A program made the position numbers and the translations under genes. A model generated the notes under the pieces. That model saw nothing but the letters and a program-made list of their open reading frames with translations, had not been told where the DNA came from and ran no database searches. A DNA stretch of 7,390 nucleotides from an uncultured Chloroflexota bacterium (GTDB lineage Bacteria; Chloroflexota; Limnocylindria; Limnocylindrales; Limnocylindraceae), in assembly GCA_903851225.1 (NCBI GenBank), contig CAINNT010000117.1, forward strand, positions 1 through 7,390. Reading direction: 5' to 3'. Positions 1-7,390 of this stretch are shown here, one piece after another. How positions within the stretch are numbered: position 1 is the stretch's first letter; each line of letters starts with the position of its first letter.

Positions 1-93
1 AGCAGGCCGGTAAGTGCCCTCTACTGGGTTGTGCTCGCCGCGCTAACCTTCGGCATCCTGGTGATCGGATACTCCGCCGGATTCTGGCGCTAG
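1..93 (+). CDS. 3' end of an unidentified membrane protein gene (partial)
   Basis: Frame 1 is open from the window edge to a TAG at 91-93 and encodes the last 30 residues of a protein. About 20 consecutive residues are hydrophobic (roughly ALYWVVLAALTFGILVIGYS), followed by a short polar end, GFWR. This reads as a C-terminal transmembrane helix. The other two forward frames are either closed at once or arginine-rich and unlike protein. The family cannot be recognised from so short a tail. The stop lies 13 bases before the secA ATG, and secA has no clear ribosome binding site, so the two genes may be co-transcribed and translationally coupled. The start lies outside the window. Confidence 0.5.
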   Translation, partial: SRPVSALYWVVLAALTFGILVIGYSAGFWR

Positions 94-106
94 GCCTCCG
101 CCGGCG

Positions 107-2815
<2,709 letters not shown>

Positions 2816-2869
2816 CGTGAGCAGCGAGTCCCCCGTGGGTGCCGCGGTTCGGCTGGGTGAGGGTGCAGG

Positions 2870-4001
2870 GTGAGCGTCGACGCTACCTCCCTGCGGGACC
2901 TGCTCGGCCGCATCCAGGCAACCTCGGGGCGTCTTTGACCCGGTAGCGAAGGAGGCCCGGCTGGCCGAGATCGAGGCGGCGATGCTCGCCCCTGGCTTCT
3001 GGGATGACCAGCGTGTCGCCCGGCGGCTTGCTCGCGAGGCAGAGGGCCTCCGTGAGGAGCTCACCCTCTGGAAGGACCTCACAACCTCCGCTCGCGATCT
3101 TGGTGAACTCTTTGAGCTCGCTGAATCTGAGGGTGACCAAGGGTTGCTCGACGAGGTCGCTGCGAAGGCGGCGCTCCTTGAAGGTGATTTCGAAAAGGCG
3201 CGCACCTCTCTCCTCTTCAGTGGTGAGTACGCCGACGCTGATGCAATCGTCACCATCCAGGCGGGCGCCGGGGGCACCGAAGCATGCGACTGGACCGCCA
3301 TTCTGCTGCGCGCCTACATGCGCTGGGCTGAGCGACACAGCTTCGCCACGGAGATCGTGGATTCCACCGAAGGCGAAGGTGCCGGCTACCGCAGCGTCGC
3401 GTTGGAGATTCGCGGCCGCAATGCCTTCGGCTGGCTCCGTGCAGAGCGTGGAGTTCATCGCCTCGTGCGCATCTCACCGTTTGATGGACAGAAGCGGCGC
3501 CAGACAACGTTCGCCATGTTTGAGGTGATTCCCGAGGTTGAAGATGACGCTGAGATCACGCTGAACTGGGATGAAATTCGCGTTGACACGTATCGTTCCA
3601 GTGGTGCTGGTGGCCAACACGTGAACAAGACGGAGTCGGCGGTGCGCCTTACCCACCTGCCCACAAACTCTGTGGTCTCGAGTCAGAACCAACGCTCGCA
3701 GATGCAGAACCGTGAGACCGCAGAGCGAATGTTGCGTGGCAAGCTGATCGAGCTGAAGATTCGTGCCCGCGAAGAGGAGCTCGCTCGCGTGCGCGGCGAG
3801 ACCGTTTCCGCGGGTTGGGGCAACCAGATTCGCAGCTACGTGTTGCACCCATACCAGATGGTGAAAGACCACCGCACCGGCCATCAGACCTCTGACACCA
3901 CTGGCGTGCTAGATGGAGACTTCGACGCCTTTATCCTCGCTGAGCTTGAGCGTGTCTCCACCGGAGCACCGCTTGCCGGTGGCGGCATCGACGAGGAGTA
4001 G
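2870..4001 (+). CDS. prfB: Peptide chain release factor 2 (RF2), expressed by programmed +1 frameshift
   Basis: RF2 recognises UGA and UAA stop codons and triggers peptide release on the ribosome. The gene reads as 22 codons from GTG 2870 to CTT 2933-2935, then skips T2936 and continues from GAC 2937 to the TAG at 3999-4001. That gives 376 residues, normal for RF2 (about 365). The stop-codon-reading tripeptide SPF is at 202-204, the hallmark that separates RF2 from RF1 (PxT). The catalytic GGQ is at 247-249 in SSGAGGQHVNKTESAVR. Both positions are within three residues of E. coli RF2. The N-terminal part is a charged helical domain with the RF2-typical APGFWDD motif. GTG 2870 is chosen because an in-frame TGA at 2858-2860 closes the frame upstream, and a GAGGG six bases before could serve as ribosome binding site. 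A gene caller using one frame would wrongly start at ATG 2982 and lose 37 residues. Expression is expected to be autoregulated by RF2 level at the internal TGA. ftsE follows 9 bases later. Confidence 0.96.
2926..2939 (+). promoter_or_regulatory. prfB +1 programmed ribosomal frameshift site
   Basis: The sequence GGGG-CGT-CTT-TGA-C matches the classical prfB recoding site (E. coli: AGG GGG TAT CTT TGA C). It has an internal Shine-Dalgarno-like G run at 2926-2929, one spacer codon, the slippery CTT at 2933-2935, the in-frame TGA at 2936-2938, and a following C that makes termination weak. Slipping by one base turns CTT-TGA-C into CTT plus GAC, and the RF2 reading frame continues without a break. 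When RF2 is scarce the ribosome pauses at TGA and shifts, so the protein controls its own synthesis. The spacing between the G run and CTT equals that in E. coli. Confidence 0.95.
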
Positions 4002-4010
4002 GATCCACTC

Positions 4011-4736
4011 ATGAGTGAAGCTCTAGGCGCAGCAGCAACCGAGGGGCCTGTTGTCGCTCTACAAGGAATCTCCGTGAAGTACCCGAGTGGCCATATTGCC
4101 CTCGGAGATGTCAGCCTCACCATTCAGCGTGGAGAGTTCGCCTTCCTCGTTGGACCATCGGGGGCAGGAAAGTCCACACTCATTGGCCTTCTCGTCAGAG
4201 ACGTGCTTCCCACCGCAGGCGAGGTGCATGTCGCTGGATTCCCTGTGCATCGCCTCTCCGGTAGCGAAGTGCCAAACCTACGTCGCCGCATCGGCGTGGT
4301 CTTTCAGGATTTCCGACTCTTGCCGCGCCGAACGGTGCGCGAGAACGTTGCCTTTGCCCTTGAGGTAACCGGGGCGGCGCCCGACCATGTGATGAACGCC
4401 ACAGAGCGTGCGCTGCGCATTGTTGGCTTGGCGCGGCTCGCTGAACGCTATCCATCTGAGCTCTCCGGCGGTGAGCAGCAGCGAACTGCGATTGCGCGAG
4501 CCATCGTCGGAGATCCAGAGTTGCTCATCGCTGATGAGCCGACTGGGAACCTTGACCCACTCATCAGTTGGGAGATCATGGAGCTACTGGTGGACATCAA
4601 TCGCCTTGGAGTCACGGTGCTCGTCGCAACACATGACTCTGACATCGTTACCACGTTGCGTCGTCGAGTGATTGGCCTTGAGGGCGGTCGCCTGATTCGC
4701 GACGAGGCGAACGCAACGTATCACCGGGTTGGATGA
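4011..4736 (+). CDS. ftsE: FtsE, ATP-binding subunit of the FtsEX cell-division ABC complex
   Basis: FtsE is the cytoplasmic ATPase that pairs with membrane FtsX. FtsEX is not a classical transporter; it transmits ATP-driven movement across the membrane to switch on cell-wall hydrolases during division or elongation. The 241-residue product has all nucleotide-binding motifs in order: Walker A GPSGAGKST at 48-56, Q-loop Gln99 in VFQDF, signature LSGGEQQR at 151-158, Walker B LLIADEP at 171-177 with Glu176 as catalytic base, D-loop GNLD at 179-182, and H-loop His208 in VATHD. The text RRRIGVVFQDFRLL is characteristic of FtsE rather than of LolD- or MacB-type ATPases. There is an extra N-terminal stretch of roughly 15 residues before the first strand. 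The ATG at 4011 has GGAG/AGGA sequences in front of it, partly inside the last codons of prfB. The gene ends in a 4-base ATGA overlap with ftsX, a sign of translational coupling. Confidence 0.96.
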   Translation: MSEALGAAATEGPVVALQGISVKYPSGHIALGDVSLTIQRGEFAFLVGPSGAGKSTLIGLLVRDVLPTAGEVHVAGFPVHRLSGSEVPNLRRRIGVVFQDFRLLPRRTVRENVAFALEVTGAAPDHVMNATERALRIVGLARLAERYPSELSGGEQQRTAIARAIVGDPELLIADEPTGNLDPLISWEIMELLVDINRLGVTVLVATHDSDIVTTLRRRVIGLEGGRLIRDEANATYHRVG

Positions 4737-5659
4737 TGACCACGCAGGGAGAGCGCCGATCACATCGCAGCCGACTACTTCGGCTGAGCATCTCGGCAGC
4801 GGCCAACGGCCTCTCGCGCAACCGCCTGGCGACGATTGCAGCGACAACCACGATGACCTTGATGCTGATGGTGCTCGCCTCGGTCTTGGTCATTCGCGCC
4901 GGCCTCGACGCGGCGCTCTCTTATGCCGATTCGAAGGTCGAGGTCATCGCCTATCTGAAGAGCTCCGTCAGCGAGAGCGATGCTCGCGCGTTGCAGGTGC
5001 AAATCGAAGCGATCGACGGGGTGAAAGAGACCATCTATGTCAGTGCCGACGACGCCCTCGCGGCGTTCAAACAGCGGCTAAAGGAGCGCGGCGAACCAGA
5101 CCTGACAGGGAATCTCGGGGTGAACCCCCTCCCGGCCAGCTACGAGATCGCCCTCGACAACCCGACTGATACCGGGCGGGTTGCCGATGGGCTCGCCAGC
5201 ATTCCGGATGCAGCCTTGATCAGTCGCGTCATCGATGGGCGGGCCCTTGCGGAGAGTCTCGTCGCGATCACCGGCGCGCTGCGCATCGTAGGGTTGATCA
5301 TCGTCGTCGGCTTCTCGCTCGCCGTGCTCGCTGTTGTGGTGAACGCCATTCGGCTTGCCATCTTGGCTCGCAGCGACGAGATCGCCATCATGCGCATCGT
5401 TGGAGCAAGTGCGACGTGGGTACGGCTCCCGTTCATTCTCGAAGGCCTTGCAATCGGGGCCGCTGGAGCGCTCATCACGCTCTTCATCTTTGGCATCTTG
5501 AGTGCCAGCATTGGCGCCGTCATGCTCAATCTCTTCCGTGTCCTTCCGGTCCAAACCTCGGCGATCCTGGCGGGGCAGGTTTCAATCTCGGTGATCCTCG
5601 CGGGGCTCGGCCTTGGAGCGCTTGGCGCGCTACTCTCTCTGCGAGGGCGACTGAACTAG
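4733..5659 (+). CDS. ftsX: FtsX, membrane subunit of the FtsEX complex
   Basis: FtsX is the four-helix membrane partner of FtsE. Its large extracytoplasmic loop normally contacts a peptidoglycan hydrolase or an activator of one. The 308-residue product fits the fold: a basic cytoplasmic N-terminus, TM1 at about 33-56, an extracytoplasmic domain at about 57-180, then TM2 (about 183-207), TM3 (about 234-258) and TM4 (about 284-302). The family motif NPLPASYEI is at 131-139. The cytoplasmic-side motif following TM2, RSDEIAIMRIVGA (213-225), is where FtsE docks in this superfamily. Two tandem ATG codons (4733 and 4736) are possible starts; the first overlaps the ftsE stop as ATGA. The gene is followed after 28 bases by an S41 protease gene, not by a NlpC/P60 or M23 hydrolase gene, so the direct partner of this FtsX cannot be named from the window. 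Confidence 0.95.
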   Translation: MMTTQGERRSHRSRLLRLSISAAANGLSRNRLATIAATTTMTLMLMVLASVLVIRAGLDAALSYADSKVEVIAYLKSSVSESDARALQVQIEAIDGVKETIYVSADDALAAFKQRLKERGEPDLTGNLGVNPLPASYEIALDNPTDTGRVADGLASIPDAALISRVIDGRALAESLVAITGALRIVGLIIVVGFSLAVLAVVVNAIRLAILARSDEIAIMRIVGASATWVRLPFILEGLAIGAAGALITLFIFGILSASIGAVMLNLFRVLPVQTSAILAGQVSISVILAGLGLGALGALLSLRGRLN

Positions 5660-5687
5660 TCGCCACACGCAGCGAAGGAGCACCACC

Positions 5688-6905
5688 ATGAGCCTGACGC
5701 CAACTGGCACACCGCTCTTCACGCGAGTTGGTCGACTCCTTCTCGCCGCCATCATTGCGATTGCCGCATATAACGCTGGCCTCCGCTCCGCCGACAACAG
5801 CCCGCAGGGGAACGGCAGCCTTGATCTTGCGCGATTCAACGAGGTGCTCACGCTCATCCAAGAGCAGCACGTTGGACCAAAGAGCGATGAGGATCTCGTC
5901 AACGGTGCTATCAAGGGACTCGTTGACTCGCTCGATGATCCGTATTCTCAGTACCTGACCGCAGAAGAGATGGCGGCCATGAAAGAGGGGCTCTCGGGGA
6001 GCTTCACTGGCATCGGTGCGGTCATTGATCTGAGAACATCAACTGACGAACTCTGCACGGCGATCGGCAGCGACTGCGTGCTAACCGTCGCATCGACCAT
6101 CGAGGGTGCGCCGGCGCGTGCCGCAGGAATTCTTAGTGGCGACCAGTTCCTTGCCGTTGATGGTGATCCGCTCACGGGCCTCTCTATTGACCAGGCGGTA
6201 CTGAAGGTGCGCGGCGCAGAGGGAACAACAGTTGTCATCACGGTGCAAACTGGTGACGCGGCGCCGCGTGACGTCTCCATCGTGCGCGCCAAGATCGAGC
6301 TCCCAGCGGTGGCAACCGAGCAGCTCACTACGCCCACAGGTGATCGCGTGGACTACATCGCGCTCAACGAATTCACGGAGATTGCCGCTGAGCAGTTCCG
6401 CGTCGCACTCCAAGAGATTGTTGATGCCGGCGGCGAAAAGATCATCCTTGATCTTCGCGATGACCCTGGTGGGTATCTCTCTACCGCACTCGCAATTGCC
6501 AGCGAATTCATCGCCGACGGCGTGGTCTACATTGAGGAGGACAGCCGAGGTGAACAGAAGAGCACGTCGGCGCAGGGTGGTGGCATCGCGACAGATCCGT
6601 CAATCCAGCTCGTTGTCCTGATCAACAAGGGGAGTGCATCGGCGAGCGAGATCCTTGCTGGCGCACTGCAGGATCGCGGGCGAGCGATCCTGATCGGCGA
6701 GCCTAGCTTCGGCAAAGGGGTTGTGCAGACCTTCATCGACCTGAGTGATGGATCGGGCCTCAAGTTGACCATCGCAAAGTGGCTGACACCGAACGGGCGA
6801 TGGATTCACAAGACTGGGCTCACCCCGGACATTGCGGTGACGCCGGCCCCAGAGGGCTCGGAGGAGGATCCAGTGCTCGACGCTGCGCTCGCGGCGTTCA
6901 AGTAG
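5688..6905 (+). CDS. S41-family C-terminal processing peptidase (CtpA/CtpB-like), membrane-anchored
   Basis: This is a PDZ-containing serine protease that cleaves substrate C-termini outside the cytoplasm. The 405-residue product has a short cytoplasmic N-terminus and one hydrophobic segment at about 15-30, read as a signal anchor. An N-terminal helical region follows, with the family motif SLDDPYSQYL at 81-90. The PDZ domain spans about 100-200 (FTGIGAVIDL, then IEGAPARAAGILSGDQFLAVDG). The protease core shows LDLRDDPGGYL at 254-264, catalytic Ser318 in NKGSASASE, Lys343 in FGKG and Gln347 in VVQ. The 25-residue Ser-to-Lys and 4-residue Lys-to-Gln spacings match known S41 Ser/Lys/Gln triads. 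The protein ends soon after the core, so it lacks the C-terminal peptidoglycan-binding domain seen in some relatives. Ribosome binding site GAAGGAG lies 7 bases before the ATG. Downstream of ftsEX it is probably in the same operon. An unusual two-cysteine insert in the PDZ domain is noted in the findings. Confidence 0.95.
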   Translation: MSLTPTGTPLFTRVGRLLLAAIIAIAAYNAGLRSADNSPQGNGSLDLARFNEVLTLIQEQHVGPKSDEDLVNGAIKGLVDSLDDPYSQYLTAEEMAAMKEGLSGSFTGIGAVIDLRTSTDELCTAIGSDCVLTVASTIEGAPARAAGILSGDQFLAVDGDPLTGLSIDQAVLKVRGAEGTTVVITVQTGDAAPRDVSIVRAKIELPAVATEQLTTPTGDRVDYIALNEFTEIAAEQFRVALQEIVDAGGEKIILDLRDDPGGYLSTALAIASEFIADGVVYIEEDSRGEQKSTSAQGGGIATDPSIQLVVLINKGSASASEILAGALQDRGRAILIGEPSFGKGVVQTFIDLSDGSGLKLTIAKWLTPNGRWIHKTGLTPDIAVTPAPEGSEEDPVLDAALAAFK

Positions 6906-6931
6906 CAGAGTGGTGGCCCGCCGCGTAGTAC

Positions 6932-6960
6932 TTGCGCCCACCCCGGCGGAGGCGTATTGT
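6932..6960 (+). promoter_or_regulatory. Possible promoter for the small intergenic transcript
   Basis: TTGCGC at 6932-6937 and TATTGT at 6955-6960 resemble the -35 and -10 boxes of a housekeeping sigma factor and are exactly 17 bases apart. Each box matches the consensus only partly (3 of 6 and 4 of 6). Transcription would begin near 6967, a few bases before the strong Shine-Dalgarno sequence at 6973. The position just after the S41 gene and before a self-contained RNA unit makes a promoter here reasonable, but it is unproven. Confidence 0.35.
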
Positions 6961-6972
6961 TCGCCGCAGACG

Positions 6973-6984
6973 AAAGGAGGTGGT
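6973..6984 (+). promoter_or_regulatory. Near-perfect extended Shine-Dalgarno sequence
   Basis: AAAGGAGGTGGT matches the full complement of the 16S rRNA 3' end (AAAGGAGGTGAT) at 11 of 12 bases. That is the strongest ribosome binding sequence in the window, stronger than those of secA, prfB or ftsE. It is followed at once by GTG codons at 6985 and 6990. No conventional gene starts here; only very short ORFs do. Confidence 0.7.
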
Positions 6985-7054
6985 GTGCAGTGTCTCATGA
7001 CAGTTGTACCGCCGCCTCTCACGAGGTCAACGCCTAGTTGACCCGCGAGAGCGG
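6976..7054 (+). ncRNA. Structured leader or small RNA with two mutually exclusive helices
   Basis: Helix A: positions 6976-6985 can pair with 7010-7019 over ten uninterrupted pairs (three are G-U) and would bury the Shine-Dalgarno sequence and the first GTG. Helix B: 7012-7020 pairs with 7047-7054 with one bulged C, 7022-7023 pairs with 7044-7045, and a perfect 7-bp stem (GGTCAAC at 7025-7031 with GTTGACC at 7037-7043) closes a five-base loop. Bases 7012-7019 are used by both, so the two forms compete. Together with the promoter-like sequence upstream and the terminator-like hairpin downstream, this looks like a self-contained regulatory RNA of about 130 bases. No known riboswitch or RNA family was recognised, and the unit is not a tmRNA. 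Confidence 0.45.
6985..7041 (+). CDS. Possible 18-codon ORF (alternative frame 6990-7037, 15 codons)
   Basis: Two overlapping GTG-started frames follow the strong Shine-Dalgarno sequence. From GTG 6985 the peptide is 18 residues, MQCLMTVVPPPLTRSTPS, ending at TGA 7039-7041. From GTG 6990 it is 15 residues, MSHDSCTAASHEVNA, ending at TAG 7035-7037. By spacing from the end of the Shine-Dalgarno core, the second GTG (9 bases) is at least as good as the first (4 bases). Both stops fall inside the hairpin at 7025-7043. I do not recognise either peptide. The likeliest role is a leader peptide or translated regulatory RNA; a functional micropeptide is also possible. The first has a PPP stretch, which is known to slow ribosomes. 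Confidence 0.3.
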   Translation: MQCLMTVVPPPLTRSTPS

Positions 7055-7066
7055 TAATAACTGAGC

Positions 7067-7094
7067 AGAGCCCTGGCCTTCGGGCCAGGGCTCT
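7067..7094 (+). terminator. Strong UUCG-capped terminator-like hairpin
   Basis: A perfect 12-bp stem (AGAGCCCTGGCC at 7067-7078 with its exact complement at 7083-7094) is closed by the very stable C(UUCG)G tetraloop. It stands after the S41 gene and the small RNA unit and before the smpB leader, where an operon end is expected. The bases that follow (CTCGTATCG) contain no T tract, so it is either an atypical intrinsic terminator of the kind seen in GC-rich genomes or a 3'-end stabilising or processing hairpin. Confidence 0.7.
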
Positions 7095-7181
7095 CTCGTA
7101 TCGCTCGCCGATCGCCCCGCCGCACACCCGCCCTTAGTTGGCGCGTACCCTACAGGGGCACCCGAACGGGCGAGCTGACGT

Positions 7182-7191
7182 GAGAGGAGGT
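7182..7191 (+). promoter_or_regulatory. smpB ribosome binding site
   Basis: GAGAGGAGGT ends six bases before the ATG at 7198. It is strong and well spaced, and it supports this start although the encoded protein has an extended N-terminus compared with common SmpB proteins. Confidence 0.8.
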
Positions 7192-7197
7192 ACTGCC

Positions 7198-7390
7198 ATG
7201 GCGAAGACACCGGTCAGGACAGCGCCCTCCCCTGCCCCAAAAACGAAGGGGTTGCCCTCTGGGACTACGCTCGCCTCAAACCGCAAGGCGTCGTTTGAGT
7301 ACGAAATCGTCGAGCGGTTTGAGGCTGGGATCGTTCTCTCGGGAACCGAAATCAAATCGATCCGCGCCGGCAAGGCCGACATCGGCGACG
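7198..7390 (+). CDS. smpB: SmpB, tmRNA-binding protein (5' part, runs off the window)
   Basis: SmpB binds tmRNA (SsrA) and places it in the A site of stalled ribosomes, so that the unfinished protein is tagged for degradation and the ribosome is freed. The 64 codons present include the family start LASNRKASFEYEIVERFEAG (residues 25-44), then IVLSGTEIKSIRAGKADIGD, the conserved first strands of the OB-like barrel that contacts the tRNA-like domain. About 24 extra residues rich in Lys, Pro and Thr precede this core; most SmpB proteins have fewer. The start is fixed by the strong ribosome binding site at 7182-7191. The C-terminal tail lies outside the window. The ssrA gene is often a neighbour of smpB, but none is visible upstream. 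smpB appears separated from the ftsEX operon by the hairpin at 7067-7094. Confidence 0.95.
   Translation, partial: MAKTPVRTAPSPAPKTKGLPSGTTLASNRKASFEYEIVERFEAGIVLSGTEIKSIRAGKADIGD

Noticed and set aside
73..104. Short direct repeat TCCGCCGG at 73-80 and 97-104.
   Set aside because: Eight GC-rich bases repeated once near the secA start are within chance for this composition, and no further structure accompanies them.
2982..4001. prfB as an ordinary gene starting at ATG 2982.
   Set aside because: This start would cut off the first part of the N-terminal domain; the upstream GTG frame and slippery site supply it exactly.
4729..5169. Forward frame of 146 codons overlapping the start of ftsX.
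   Set aside because: It is in a different frame from ftsX, is rich in Arg/Asp/Gly, and shows no family features.
7146..7151. TACCCT as a -10 box for smpB.
   Set aside because: No acceptable -35 box lies 16-18 bases upstream and the match is weak, so smpB's promoter could not be placed.
7103..7175. Inverted arms GCTCGCC (7103-7109) and GGCGAGC (7169-7175) before smpB.
   Set aside because: Seven GC-rich pairs separated by 59 bases can arise by chance, and no intermediate pairing supports a stable leader structure.
6906..7197. A tmRNA (ssrA) gene, expected as a frequent neighbour of smpB.
   Set aside because: No tRNA-like 3' end with GTTCGA and CCA, no matching 5' acceptor strand, and no tag peptide resembling ANDENYALAA; the gap is also shorter than a usual tmRNA gene.

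Overview
The window is a GC-rich stretch of ordinary bacterial core genes, all on the + strand. In order it holds the tail of an unidentified membrane protein, secA, prfB (peptide chain release factor 2, needing a +1 frameshift), ftsE, ftsX, an S41 (C-terminal processing) peptidase gene, a compact structured intergenic unit, and the start of smpB. The order secA-prfB-ftsEX-S41 peptidase is a conserved backbone in Gram-positive-type lineages; B. subtilis also has a ctp gene after ftsEX. Three things fit a Chloroflexota-like or other deep Gram-positive-grade bacterium better than Actinomycetota: the prfB frameshift site, the enlarged loop before the YGTNNEFGFDYLRDN block of SecA, and the S41 gene between ftsX and smpB. 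This assignment is an inference with modest confidence; no rRNA or other phylogenetic marker was tested.

Layout: positions 1-93 are the end of an upstream gene with one hydrophobic helix, and secA begins 13 bases later. A 54-base gap separates secA from the GTG start of prfB. The prfB reading frame is interrupted by an in-frame TGA at codon 23, inside a textbook GGGG-CGT-CTT-TGA-C slippery site. ftsE starts 9 bases after prfB, ftsX overlaps ftsE by an ATGA, and the S41 peptidase gene starts 28 bases after ftsX. prfB-ftsE-ftsX-S41 therefore look like one operon, possibly continuous with secA.

Positions 6906-7197 carry no conventional gene. They contain a plausible promoter, an almost perfect extended Shine-Dalgarno sequence, one or two overlapping very short ORFs (15-18 codons), two mutually exclusive RNA structures, and a 12-bp UUCG-capped terminator-like hairpin. 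This small unit is the least explained part of the window and the best candidate for something undescribed. smpB then starts with its own strong ribosome binding site and runs off the end.

Functionally the genes cover protein export (SecA), translation termination (RF2), ribosome rescue (SmpB), and envelope or division control (FtsEX with an extracytoplasmic protease). No mobile element, CRISPR array, tRNA, rRNA or tmRNA gene was seen.
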